Positions 7,778-16,362 of a DNA stretch of 64,000 nt are shown in pieces. This stretch comes from Dorea_A amylophila (GTDB lineage Bacteria; Bacillota; Clostridia; Lachnospirales; Lachnospiraceae): contig NZ_JAOQJW010000016.1 in NCBI RefSeq assembly GCF_025567265.1, forward strand, positions 22,429 through 86,428, written 5' to 3'. A model generated the notes under the pieces. That model had not been told where the DNA came from and made no database searches. It worked only from the letters and a program-made list of their open reading frames with translations. The position numbers were made by a program, and so were the translations under genes. Position 1 is the first letter of the stretch, and every line of letters starts with the position of its first letter.

Positions 7778-9193
7778 CTATACAGGATAACTACCATTCT
7801 CCGTATCCGCTACCGTCGCATCCACCTTCGTCTGCTGTGCCTCTCTATACTTAAAGAACTCAACAGCAACCTGTGGGAACAGAGCATAAGACAGTACGTC
7901 TTCATCCTGCTGGATCCACTGTTCGCATTCTTTGCGGAGTGTATCTAATTCGTCCGGAATCAGGTCTGCAGGACGGCATGTGATGATCTCAGGATCGTCT
8001 CCAAGTACTTTCTTGATTACGTCTGGATTCATCGGTTTTACTGTCTGTCCGTATTTTCCACTTAAGAGGTCTTTTGTCTCTTTTGTAGCAACTTTGTAAC
8101 GTTCTCCCATCAGTACGTTAAATACAGCCTGTGTACCAACGATCTGTGATGAAGGTGTTACAAGTGGTGGTTCTCCAAGGTCTTTACGTACTCTTGGCAC
8201 TTCCTCAAGTACATCGTAGAACTTGTCTTCAGCACCCTGCTCTTTTAACTGTGATGTCAGGTTAGAAAGCATTCCGCCTGGTACCTGATACAGAAGAGTC
8301 TTGATGTTAACACCAAGGTTCTTTGGATTTAAGAGTCCGCTGTCAAGAGCTTCGTCACGGATTGGACGGAAATAGTCAGCGATCTCTGCCAGAAGTTTCT
8401 GGTCTAATCCTGTATCATAAGGTGTTCCCTTGAATGTCTCAACCATAACTTCTGTTGCAGGCTGAGATGTTCCAAGTGCGAATGGTGAGATTGCGGTATC
8501 AATGACATCTACACCGGCCTCTACTGCTTTCATGTAAGTCATAGAAGCAACACCTGATGTGTAGTGTGTATGAAGCTGGATTGGAAGATCTACAGCTTCT
8601 TTCATTGCTCCGATCAGCTCTGTTGCCTTATACGGTGTCAGAAGACCAGCCATATCTTTGATACAGATAGAGTTTGCACCCATCTCTTCAATCTTCTTGG
8701 CAATGTCTACCCAGTAATCTAGTGTATAAGCATCACCTAAAGTATAAGATAATGCGATCTGAGCTTCTACTTTTTCTTTGTTTGCAGCCTTAACTGCTGT
8801 CTTCAGGTTACGAAGATCATTTAAGCAGTCAAAGATACGGATGATGTCGATTCCGTTGGCAGCAGATTTCTGTACGAAATATTCTACCACATCATCTGCG
8901 TATGGACGATATCCTAAGATGTTCTGTCCACGGAATAACATCTGAAGTTTTGTATTTTTGAATCCATCACGGAATTTACGAAGTCTTTCCCATGGATCTT
9001 CTTTTAAGAAACGAAGAGATGCATCGAATGTAGCTCCACCCCAGCACTCTACGGAATGATACCCAACCTTGTCCATTTTATCAACGATCGGGAGCATCTG
9101 CTCTGTTGTCATACGGGTTGCGATCAGAGACTGATGCGCATCACGCAGGATCGTTTCTGTAATCTCTACAGGTTTTTTTACTATATCTGCCAT
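7778..9193 (-). CDS. oadA: Pyruvate/oxaloacetate carboxyltransferase subunit (OadA/PycB type)
   Basis: Carboxyltransferase of 471 residues that moves CO2 between oxaloacetate/pyruvate and a biotin carrier. It contains the HMGL-like barrel with the metal and substrate motifs (ETILRDAHQSLIATRM near residue 13, MLFRGQNILGYR near 85, IQLHTHYTSGVA near 205) and the PYC/OAD conserved C-terminal domain to about residue 450. The biotin domain that many OadA proteins carry at the C-terminus is absent; a separate carrier is encoded three genes upstream. It is the last gene of the operon, 26 bp after oadB. Pyruvate carboxylase subunit B and transcarboxylase 5S are close relatives. Confidence 0.93.
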   Translation of the reverse strand: MADIVKKPVEITETILRDAHQSLIATRMTTEQMLPIVDKMDKVGYHSVECWGGATFDASLRFLKEDPWERLRKFRDGFKNTKLQMLFRGQNILGYRPYADDVVEYFVQKSAANGIDIIRIFDCLNDLRNLKTAVKAANKEKVEAQIALSYTLGDAYTLDYWVDIAKKIEEMGANSICIKDMAGLLTPYKATELIGAMKEAVDLPIQLHTHYTSGVASMTYMKAVEAGVDVIDTAISPFALGTSQPATEVMVETFKGTPYDTGLDQKLLAEIADYFRPIRDEALDSGLLNPKNLGVNIKTLLYQVPGGMLSNLTSQLKEQGAEDKFYDVLEEVPRVRKDLGEPPLVTPSSQIVGTQAVFNVLMGERYKVATKETKDLLSGKYGQTVKPMNPDVIKKVLGDDPEIITCRPADLIPDELDTLRKECEQWIQQDEDVLSYALFPQVAVEFFKYREAQQTKVDATVADTENGSYPV

Positions 9194-9219
9194 TTTCTTT
9201 CCTCCTAATTATATATCGC

Positions 9220-10374
9220 TTAAATTCCTACGCCAAAGATTGCCATAAATGTTCCGGCAGCTACGGCTGTACCGATAACACCCGCAACGTTTGGTCCCAT
9301 AGCATGCATCAGAAGGAAGTTTGTCGGGTCTGCTTCAGCTCCGACCTTCTGTGATACTCTGGCTGCCATTGGAACTGCAGATACACCGGCAGAACCAATC
9401 AGTGGATTAACCTTACCATGTGTTGCAACACACATCAGTTTACCGAACAGTACACCTGCTGCTGTACCGAATGCGAATGCGATCAAACCAAGAATTACGA
9501 TCTTGATCGTATCCATATTAAGGAATGCCTCAGCACTTGTTGTTGCTCCTACGGATGTTCCAAGCAGGATAACTACGATGTACATCATTGCATTGGAAGC
9601 TGTCTCTGTTAACTGTCTTACAACTCCAGACTCACGGAACAGGTTACCAAGCATTAACATACCAACCAGTGGTGCTGTTGTAGGAAGAATTACACACACA
9701 ACGATCGTAACGATGATTGGGAATAAGATCTTCTCAAGCCTGGAAACAGGTCTTAACTGTTCCATCTTAATCTTACGTTCTTTTTCTGTTGTCAGAAGCT
9801 TCATGATCGGTGGCTGGATAATCGGTACCAGTGACATATAAGAATATGCTGCTACTGCGATTGGTCCAAGTAAAGCTGTCTGCTGTAACTTACCTGCAAG
9901 GAAGATAGAGGTAGGTCCATCAGCTCCACCAATGATTGAGATCGCTGCTGCCGCTTTGTCAGAGAATCCCATAGCCATCGCTCCAAGGTATGCTGCAAAG
10001 ATACCGAACTGAGCAGAGGCACCAAGAAGGAAGCTCTTAGGGTTAGCGATCAGTGGTCCGAAGTCTGTCATCGCTCCTACACCCATGAAGATCAGGGAAG
10101 GGAGGATTGACCACTCATCCAGTTTATAGAAGTAGTAAAGCAGTCCGCCTGTTCCATTTGCCGCATCTTCTGCATGAAGCATGATGTCCGGATAAATGTT
10201 AACCAGTAACATACCGAATGCGATTGGAACAAGAAGCAGAGGCTCGAATCCGTGTCTGATTGCAAGATAAAGGAAAACACATGCAACCGCGATCATGACT
10301 ACATTGCCCCATGTAAGACTGAAAAACGCCGTCTGATGCACGAGGTTTCCTAATGTTGTCGTTATATATTCCAT
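9220..10374 (-). CDS. oadB: Sodium ion-translocating decarboxylase beta subunit
   Basis: Integral membrane pump that decarboxylates carboxybiotin and exports Na+. The 384-residue protein is hydrophobic throughout, with many transmembrane helices and the family's glycine-rich signatures (SIIGGADGPTSIFLAGKL near residue 145, and VNPLIGSAGVSAVPMAARVS followed by NFLLMHAMGPNVAGVIG near the end), which include the buried Asp and Asn/Ser residues used for Na+ transport. It sits between the biotin carrier gene (44 bp upstream) and the carboxyltransferase (26 bp downstream). OadB, MmdB and GcdB cannot be told apart by sequence alone. Confidence 0.95.
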   Translation of the reverse strand: MEYITTTLGNLVHQTAFFSLTWGNVVMIAVACVFLYLAIRHGFEPLLLVPIAFGMLLVNIYPDIMLHAEDAANGTGGLLYYFYKLDEWSILPSLIFMGVGAMTDFGPLIANPKSFLLGASAQFGIFAAYLGAMAMGFSDKAAAAISIIGGADGPTSIFLAGKLQQTALLGPIAVAAYSYMSLVPIIQPPIMKLLTTEKERKIKMEQLRPVSRLEKILFPIIVTIVVCVILPTTAPLVGMLMLGNLFRESGVVRQLTETASNAMMYIVVILLGTSVGATTSAEAFLNMDTIKIVILGLIAFAFGTAAGVLFGKLMCVATHGKVNPLIGSAGVSAVPMAARVSQKVGAEADPTNFLLMHAMGPNVAGVIGTAVAAGTFMAIFGVGI

Positions 10375-10418
10375 TTTTTAACCTCCAGTCGTGTTAGATA
10401 AACACCATATAAATGATG

Positions 10419-10793
10419 TTAGTTCAATGTAGCAAGAACAGCGCCTGAATCAATTGCATCGCCTACTGCTACATCAATGCTTGCAACGGTTCCGTCTTCC
10501 GGTGCTACAACTGGAATCTCCATCTTCATAGCCTCGATGATGACAACTGCATCACCTTTCTTTACAGCCTGACCTACATTTGCTTCGATCTTGAATACTT
10601 TTCCGGCTGCTCCGGCTTTTACTTCGATGGATCCTGCTCCACCTGCAGGTGCTGCCTTTGGTGCTGCTGGTGCTGCCGCAGGAGCTGCCTTCGGTGCTGC
10701 TGCAGGTCTTGCAACTGGTGCTGCACCTGCTCCGTTTTCTTCTACTGTTACATCATATACATTGCCATTCACTGTGATTGTATAATTTTTCAT
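10419..10793 (-). CDS. Biotin carrier subunit of decarboxylase
   Basis: Small biotinyl carrier of 124 residues. The N-terminus is a short beta domain, residues about 25-50 are an Ala/Pro-rich flexible linker (repeats of APAAAP), and the C-terminal lipoyl/biotin fold has the biotinylation motif EAMKMEIP, with the second K modified. ATG at 10793 is favoured because AGGAGG lies 9 nt upstream; the ATG at 10802 abuts the AGGAGG directly. The carrier is encoded between the OadG-like and OadB genes and must serve both carboxyltransferases of the operon. Confidence 0.95.
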   Translation of the reverse strand: MKNYTITVNGNVYDVTVEENGAGAAPVARPAAAPKAAPAAAPAAPKAAPAGGAGSIEVKAGAAGKVFKIEANVGQAVKKGDAVVIIEAMKMEIPVVAPEDGTVASIDVAVGDAIDSGAVLATLN

Positions 10794-10814
10794 TGAATTC
10801 ATCCTCCTAATTAA

Positions 10815-11600
10815 TTATGCGTGCCACTTATTTGATGGACGACGCTTGATGCTTCTTACTACGAAGCCGTCTGTGCTTCCACCGGCTTCTGCTTCATAAG
10901 CAGCGATCGCTGCGGAAATAACTGCTGCCAGTTCATCATCATTCGATGCTTCTTCTACTACAGGTGCTGCAACTGCTGCCGGAGCCGGAGCTGCTTCCTG
11001 TGTGCTTTCTGCTTTTCCTTTGTTCTTGAATTTTTCTTCAAGTGCAGGAATGTATTTGAACAGGGAGATCAGAATTGAGATAAAGATCAGGATTACGAAT
11101 ACGGTACCCATTCCAAGGATTGTATTCAGTCCTGCTTTTTCCATGATCTCACCGATGCTGTAATGTGCATCGATCGTTGTACTGTCCAGATAAAGGTCCT
11201 CATCAAAAACAAATGTAATGTCTGCATCACGGTCTTTGAATTTTGCACTGGTCGTTACTTTCAGTTCATCAGAGGATGGTTCGAATTTGTAATCACCGTG
11301 GCTTACATATTCCCCACACTCTTTTGTTCCCTGCTGCCATGCATCCAGAGCTGCAAGGAAACTATCTTTTGTAAATGGAACACCCGCCTGGTTCAGCTGG
11401 GACTCGATCTGAAAATCTGTCATCTTGTTCCACTGTTCGATAGTATCTGCATCTGCACTGTTGCAATACTCGATCAGAAAATCTGTTGCCTGTGTGATCG
11501 TTGATTTATCATACTGAAGATTTTCTTTCTTACTTCCGCAAGCGGTAAAGCAGAGCATTGCGACAAGCACACAAAGTAATACGCTTAATTTTTTCTTCAC
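10815..11600 (-). CDS. OadG-like subunit with N-terminal lipoprotein domain
   Basis: Gamma-type subunit of a sodium-pumping decarboxylase, 261 residues against about 80-120 for classical OadG. The N-terminus is a lipoprotein signal (LLCVLVAMLCFTAC, lipobox FTAC near residue 21), followed by an extracytoplasmic domain of about 125 residues, one transmembrane helix near 155-177 (GTVFVILIFISILISLF), an Ala/Pro/Glu linker and an OadG-type C-terminal tail (DELAAVISAAIAAYEAE, VVRSIKRRPSNKW). So the canonical OadG part is residues 150-261 and the outer lipid-anchored domain is an addition. It is 14 bp from the carboxyltransferase gene upstream and 21 bp from the carrier gene. Confidence 0.85.
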   Translation of the reverse strand: MKKKLSVLLCVLVAMLCFTACGSKKENLQYDKSTITQATDFLIEYCNSADADTIEQWNKMTDFQIESQLNQAGVPFTKDSFLAALDAWQQGTKECGEYVSHGDYKFEPSSDELKVTTSAKFKDRDADITFVFDEDLYLDSTTIDAHYSIGEIMEKAGLNTILGMGTVFVILIFISILISLFKYIPALEEKFKNKGKAESTQEAAPAPAAVAAPVVEEASNDDELAAVISAAIAAYEAEAGGSTDGFVVRSIKRRPSNKWHA

Positions 11601-11614
11601 TTTGCCTCACCTCT

Positions 11615-13054
11615 CTAAACCGTACCGTGTTTCTTTACCGGACGATCCTCTCTTTTTGTGAATAACATCTCGAATGCGCCGATCACATATTTTCTTGTAT
11701 CTGCTGCTTCGATGATTGTATCCACATATCCTCTTTTCGCTGCTGATAATGGGCTTGACTGCAGATTCTTATATTCTGCTGCTTTTTCTCTGATTGTTGC
11801 TGCATCAGCGTCTGCATACATGATCTTGGCTGCCTGGTTTGCGTCCATCATTCCAATCTCTGCTTCCGGCCATGCATATACCATATCTGCTCCGACTGCT
11901 TTGCTGTTCATTGTCACATACGCACTTCCGAATGCTTTACCGATTACAACATTTACCTTCGGTACTGTTGCATCTGCAAATGCATAAGTAAGTTTTGCTG
12001 CTGATTTTGCAATACGTTTCTCATCGTATTCGCTTGCTGTAAATCCGCTTACATTTGTAAGTGTCAGTACAGGGATGTTGAATGCATCACAGAACTGTAC
12101 GAATTCTGCAGCCTTTTCAGCTCCGTCAGCAGAAAGTGAGCCGTCAAATTCAGCCTCCACTTCAGCTTCTTCGTTATATACTTTTGAACGGTTTGCAACT
12201 GCACCTACAGTCATACCATTCAGTTTGATGAATCCTGCCACCATATCTTTTGCATATGCTTTCTTCACTTCGCAGAAGATGTTGTCATCAGAGATCATTG
12301 TAAGAGCGATCGCTGTGTCTTCTTTTGCATTAGCAAGGTCTGCACATACACGGTTCAGATCATCGTTACATTCTTCATAAGAAGAATCCTCTTCGTTGTT
12401 GCTCGGTAACATGCATACGAGAGAACGGATATCTGCAAGAATCTCTTCTTCAGATCCGATTCCGTCTACAAGACCGGTTGTCTCACTCTGGAATTTTGCG
12501 GAAGATGTATCACATTTAGAAATGTCATTTCCCGGAATTGCATTTGGAGTATTGGTAAATAATTTACCATTCTTTGTCTCCATGAATGTGAAATCTGTCA
12601 GAGCAGGTACGATAGAAAGTCCACCTCCACATGTTCCGAAGATTGCTGTGATCTGAGGGATCACTCCGGAAGCCATTGACTGTTTCTGATAAAGTTTTCC
12701 AAATGCCTCTAAAGCATCTGTAGCTTCCTGCAGTCTGAATCCGGCGCAGTCAACCAATCCGATGACCGGTGCTCCCATCTTCATTGCCATATCGTAGATA
12801 TTAGAAATCTTCTTTGCATGCATCTCACCGATCGCACCATTTAAAACAGTAGCGTCCTGGCTGTATACGTATACCAGATTTCCATCGATCACTCCATATC
12901 CGGTGATAACACCGTCTGCTGGAGTTTCTTTTTCCTGCATGTTAAAATCAGTTGTTCTTGCTGTTACAGCTCCACCGATCTCAACAAAACTGCCCGCATC
13001 AAGTAAACTGTTGATTCTCTTACCTGCTGCATTGTCTGCTGCCATGTTGCCCAT
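11615..13054 (-). CDS. Acyl-CoA carboxyltransferase (methylmalonyl/malonyl/glutaconyl-CoA decarboxylase alpha type)
   Basis: Biotin-dependent carboxyltransferase of 479 residues, the crotonase-fold partner that moves CO2 between an acyl-CoA and biotin. Two homologous halves are visible: residues about 1-230 (VYVYSQDATVLNGAIGEMHAKKI, then IFGTCGGGLSIVPALTDF) and 260-470 (VLTLTNVSGFTASEYDEKR, then VVIGKAFGSAYVTMNSKAVGADM). GGAGGG lies 7 nt from the ATG at 13054. The protein is shorter than typical 510-residue MmdA, and its substrate cannot be read from sequence. It heads a five-gene operon that also ends with a pyruvate/oxaloacetate carboxyltransferase. Confidence 0.85.
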   Translation of the reverse strand: MGNMAADNAAGKRINSLLDAGSFVEIGGAVTARTTDFNMQEKETPADGVITGYGVIDGNLVYVYSQDATVLNGAIGEMHAKKISNIYDMAMKMGAPVIGLVDCAGFRLQEATDALEAFGKLYQKQSMASGVIPQITAIFGTCGGGLSIVPALTDFTFMETKNGKLFTNTPNAIPGNDISKCDTSSAKFQSETTGLVDGIGSEEEILADIRSLVCMLPSNNEEDSSYEECNDDLNRVCADLANAKEDTAIALTMISDDNIFCEVKKAYAKDMVAGFIKLNGMTVGAVANRSKVYNEEAEVEAEFDGSLSADGAEKAAEFVQFCDAFNIPVLTLTNVSGFTASEYDEKRIAKSAAKLTYAFADATVPKVNVVIGKAFGSAYVTMNSKAVGADMVYAWPEAEIGMMDANQAAKIMYADADAATIREKAAEYKNLQSSPLSAAKRGYVDTIIEAADTRKYVIGAFEMLFTKREDRPVKKHGTV

Positions 13055-13138
13055 AGTCTAGCCCTCCATTTTCATTATTTTAAATTGGGTTTTTCCTGAT
13101 TCTTGTATCAAAAGTAAAACCAAATTTTTTCCAATTAT

Positions 13139-13167
13139 ATTATACTGTTTTTGACACTTTAGCGCAA
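13139..13167 (-). promoter_or_regulatory. Promoter of the decarboxylase operon
   Basis: TTGCGC and TATAAT are separated by exactly 17 bp on the minus strand, placing the start of transcription about 75 bp before the carboxyltransferase start codon. The -10 is a perfect consensus; the -35 is weaker. Confidence 0.6.
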
Positions 13168-13288
13168 TACCTTTATATTGTTTTTTGTTAAATACTTGAC
13201 GAGTCGTATAAATCCTGTATATAAAAAAGCCATGTGTCCCCGTACTTCTTCCGTACGCACATAGCCTTTTCATCTGCAGCATTCTGTT

Positions 13289-13900
13289 CTAAAACTTCTT
13301 CACTTTTTTTCTCTTCATATTCCTGCATCTTTCCAGAAGAAATTCTGCCAGTTCGTCCGTATTGTTTCCTTCCAGTGCAGTCTTTGGAAATCCGATCATC
13401 GCTCTTGCCGATCCGACCGTCTCGGGATCTGCCTTCACAACTACACCGAATGCCTCTTTCGTCTCCAGGATCTTGGTAACATCTTTGTACGAAAATGATC
13501 TTGTCTTTTTCGCAGTTACACTGTCAAAGTGATCATCAAAAAAGTGGATTTCGGAACTCACCGGTCCACCGTTCAATCTGCATCGTCTGTCAAACTGCTC
13601 TTCTGCATCCCCGACCGCCGTTGTCGATAACACCTTTCTCCAGATTGTTCTGTTCAGTATCACTGCCGCAACAAATGCCAGTGCCCAGACTACAATATAC
13701 TTAATGACAAAAAAAGTCATTCCTCCCGGCGTACCGCCTCCCGGGTTTCCATATTTGCACATAAAATAGAACACAAGCGGTCCCATCACCGTCACTATAA
13801 ACTTAATCGTAATATCACTGCTGTCCACACGGAAAAGTTCACAGATCTGTTTCAGCGTGTTCTTTGACTCCTTATAAGCCACACGGTAATAATTTGCCAT
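13289..13900 (-). CDS. YcxB-like membrane protein
   Basis: Protein of 203 residues of unknown function. It has two transmembrane helices (ITIKFIVTVMGPLVFYFM near residue 30 and FFVIKYIVVWALAFVAAVIL near 65) followed by a soluble C-terminal domain whose pattern (EIHFFDDHFDSVTAKKTRSF, SYKDVTKILETKEAFGVVV) resembles YcxB-like domains. The start at 13900 is preferred because AAAGGGG lies about 8 nt upstream; the open frame extends 20 codons further without a ribosome site. It is a single gene between the decarboxylase operon and the divergent POT transporter. Confidence 0.7.
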   Translation of the reverse strand: MANYYRVAYKESKNTLKQICELFRVDSSDITIKFIVTVMGPLVFYFMCKYGNPGGGTPGGMTFFVIKYIVVWALAFVAAVILNRTIWRKVLSTTAVGDAEEQFDRRCRLNGGPVSSEIHFFDDHFDSVTAKKTRSFSYKDVTKILETKEAFGVVVKADPETVGSARAMIGFPKTALEGNNTDELAEFLLERCRNMKRKKVKKF

Positions 13901-14176
13901 ATCATTTTCCCCTTTACAAAATCTGTGTCTTATTATATCCTTATATAGTTGATTATTCAAGAATATCCTTTATATTATTTGTAAATAATCTATAAACTCT
14001 TCTATGTATTCTATCTATGTAGTTTCTCCATAAGCGATCCTGTTTATTTTTGATTTCTATTATCATTTAGTGATTTTGGCTTACATTTTCCGGCTATATA
14101 TGGTCGTTTTATTACATTTCAACATACATATTCCTAACAAAGCATAAAAAACCTTAACTTTTTCTTAAACAATTAG

Positions 14177-14205
14177 TTGTACTTTAATCTAGTTTGTGAT
14201 AAGAT
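14177..14205 (+). promoter_or_regulatory. Promoter of the POT transporter gene
   Basis: TTGTAC, 17 bp, TAAGAT, followed by an untranslated leader of about 80 bp. The stretch 13961-14176 upstream is AT-rich and holds no gene or recognisable riboswitch that I can see. Confidence 0.5.
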
Positions 14206-14290
14206 TAACTGCGTTGAGAGTTTTAATCATAAGGGGGGTTCCTCGTATTATTAAAACCAAAGAAAAATTTCATATTGGAGGGTGAATCTC

Positions 14291-15646
14291 ATGGAGAACA
14301 CTAAGAAAAAATTTCCATTTGGTTTCTATGTGTGCTGTCTGACTTTCTCTTTTGAAAGACTTGCATACTACGCTGCTAAATGGGGGCTTGCGATTTTCAT
14401 CGCAGCCAAAGCAGTAAACGGTGGTCTTGGACTTGATCAATCCGTAGGTGCTGCAATGAGTTCTAACCTTGTAGCGTTCACTTATATCACACCTATCATC
14501 GGTGGATATATCGCTGACCGCTGGATTAGTCCTCGTATCCTCGTACCAATTGGAGAGATCATGATGGGTCTTGGATATCTGTGTGCCTGGAAAGCAAACG
14601 GAGTCGGAATGTTATGGGCAATGATCATTCTCGTTTCTATCGGAACTGGTTTCTTCAAAGGAAACGTATCTGGTATCAACGGACGTCTCTTCCCATTAGC
14701 TGATCAGGACGAACTCGACACTGTATTCAACTTACAGTACATGTTCGTTAACATCGGTTCTTTCTGCGGAACTACTTTCCTTTCACTTGTTGGAAAGAGC
14801 GCTGGATACCGTACTATGTTCCTGGTTTGTGCAATCTTCCTGTTCATCGACTGCGTATGGTGGTTCGTTGGAATGAAGTCCTTCGGCGAAGCCGGAAAGA
14901 AACCATTCCTTGTTGACAACCGTACAGAAAATGTTGACAAAGCCGACAAAGAGAAAGACAATGCACCTCTTACCAAACTTGAGAAAAACCGTGTGATTGC
15001 TATCTGCATCGTAACACTCTTCTCTGGTATTTTCTGGCTGATCTGGTACATGGCTTACATGCCTGTTTACTATGAATTCGGTCCAGTATCAGAAGCAGGA
15101 CGTGGATGGGCTAACTGGAACATTGGTTCCTTCGAGATGCCTACTGCATGGTTTGACTCAATGAACGGACTTCTTTGTATCATCCTTTGTCCTGTATTCG
15201 CAGGAATCTGGGCTAAGATGAGACAGCGTCCACAGGGTGACTGGGGAATGTTCACAAAGACAGCTATCGGTATTATCATACTTGGTCTTTGTACAGCTTC
15301 CATGGTACTTGCAGCAGTTCTTTGCGGACAGAGTGCAGATAAACCAGTTGGTATCTGGGTAATCATCCTGGCTTCTGTATGTATGTCAGTCGGAGAAGTT
15401 ATCTTCTCACCACTTGGAAACTCATTCATCAGCAAATATGCTCCAAAGAAACTTCTTGGAACTATGCTTGGTGTATGGCCACTGGTCATCTTCTTCGCTG
15501 GTAAAGCTTATGGACCACTTTATAACTGGCTCGAAAACTTCGACTTCATTAAAGCATATGGTGTTATTACAATCATCATCGTTGCCTGCGGAGTTATCAT
15601 GTTAGCATTTACTAAGAAGTTCGACAAGATGGTTGAAGGTAAATAA
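14291..15646 (+). CDS. POT/PTR2-family proton-dependent peptide transporter
   Basis: Inner-membrane proton-coupled di/tripeptide symporter of 451 residues with about 12-14 hydrophobic helices. The first helix region carries the family ExxER-like motif as FSFERLAYYAAKWGL near residue 17, followed by the MFS-like IIGGYIADRWI near 75 and the PTR2 signature region GTGFFKGNVSGINGRLF near 120. The C-terminal helices include SVGEVIFSPLGNSFI. ATG at 14291 is preferred because GGAGG is 9 nt upstream; a GTG three codons earlier overlaps the ribosome site. It is monocistronic between its own promoter and a strong terminator. The substrate range is not visible. Confidence 0.9.
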   Translation: MENTKKKFPFGFYVCCLTFSFERLAYYAAKWGLAIFIAAKAVNGGLGLDQSVGAAMSSNLVAFTYITPIIGGYIADRWISPRILVPIGEIMMGLGYLCAWKANGVGMLWAMIILVSIGTGFFKGNVSGINGRLFPLADQDELDTVFNLQYMFVNIGSFCGTTFLSLVGKSAGYRTMFLVCAIFLFIDCVWWFVGMKSFGEAGKKPFLVDNRTENVDKADKEKDNAPLTKLEKNRVIAICIVTLFSGIFWLIWYMAYMPVYYEFGPVSEAGRGWANWNIGSFEMPTAWFDSMNGLLCIILCPVFAGIWAKMRQRPQGDWGMFTKTAIGIIILGLCTASMVLAAVLCGQSADKPVGIWVIILASVCMSVGEVIFSPLGNSFISKYAPKKLLGTMLGVWPLVIFFAGKAYGPLYNWLENFDFIKAYGVITIIIVACGVIMLAFTKKFDKMVEGK

Positions 15647-15669
15647 TTCGTGAATTAAATACCGTACAT

Positions 15670-15704
15670 AAAAATAAGACTTGCATAAGCAAGTCTTATT
15701 TTTA
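15670..15704. terminator. Bidirectional terminator
   Basis: A near-perfect stem AAAATAAGACTTGC/GCAAGTCTTATTTT with a 4-base loop, flanked by A- and T-runs so it can work on both strands. It ends the POT transporter transcript and also lies past the minus-strand gene at 15763. Confidence 0.85.
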
Positions 15705-15762
15705 TGGGGACGGGTTTTCCGGCTTTTTTGTTGTCCCCTCCGGCTCAATCTATCATATTCTT

Positions 15763-16194
15763 TTATTTTTTACGATACTTTTTATTCCCTGTACTGTAAC
15801 TTCTTTTAATCTGATTATTATTTTTCTTCGTCTTCTTCGTGCTTTCTTTCTTATTTGCCTTCACACTGAATGAATCTCCGGATCCACGTGGTGTAATATT
15901 CTTCTTTGTTCCGATTTCTTTCTGGTCTTCGAACGCAGGCTTCAGAAGTAATTCCGCACCAATTACAAAGCAGGCAACTTCTATTGCCAGCTGGATCATC
16001 TCCCCGTTCTTTCCGAGTCCTTCAAAGAAAGGATCTAGAACTCTTGCCCCAGAAAGGATCACCAGTGTCAGTCCGGCATAAGTAAACAACGAATAGAACA
16101 TCATCGTCTTCCCCCTGCCTTCATTCTGCTGCATGAAGTAGTATCCTGCGATAAAAATCACACCGCCAAGGATCATCAATATGTACTTTAACAT
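15763..16194 (-). CDS. Small membrane protein of unknown function
   Basis: Protein of 143 residues with three or four transmembrane helices in its first 90 residues (YILMILGGVIFIAGYYFM, MMFYSLFTYAGLTLVIL, MIQLAIEVACFVIGAELLL) and a strongly basic, lysine/serine-rich tail (KKESTKKTKKNNNQIKRSY). The ATG follows a GAGGAAGAG site. No family is recognised. It lies alone between a terminator and the 3' end of leuA and is transcribed on the minus strand. Confidence 0.75.
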   Translation of the reverse strand: MLKYILMILGGVIFIAGYYFMQQNEGRGKTMMFYSLFTYAGLTLVILSGARVLDPFFEGLGKNGEMIQLAIEVACFVIGAELLLKPAFEDQKEIGTKKNITPRGSGDSFSVKANKKESTKKTKKNNNQIKRSYSTGNKKYRKK

Positions 16195-16316
16195 TTCTAT
16201 CTCTTCCTCCCAATCATGTTTTCTGTAAAGTCTATTATTTATTATACATGAAATCCATCTCGATTCCTATCTTTTTATATGTATATTTTTATTTTTCCGT
16301 TTACGCACTTTTAAAA

Positions 16317-16340
16317 GGGATGCACCTTCCGGCACATCCC
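16317..16340 (-). terminator. Terminator after leuA
   Basis: GGGATG/CATCCC hairpin with additional inner pairing, followed on the minus strand by TTTT. It lies 22 bp past the leuA stop codon. Confidence 0.7.
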
Positions 16341-16362
16341 TCGCAACTTTTCACTACTTATT

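Noticed and set aside
13058..13282. A 74-residue open frame on the minus strand upstream of the acyl-CoA carboxyltransferase gene
   Set aside because: It covers the operon promoter, has no ribosome site at its start and reads as low-quality protein.
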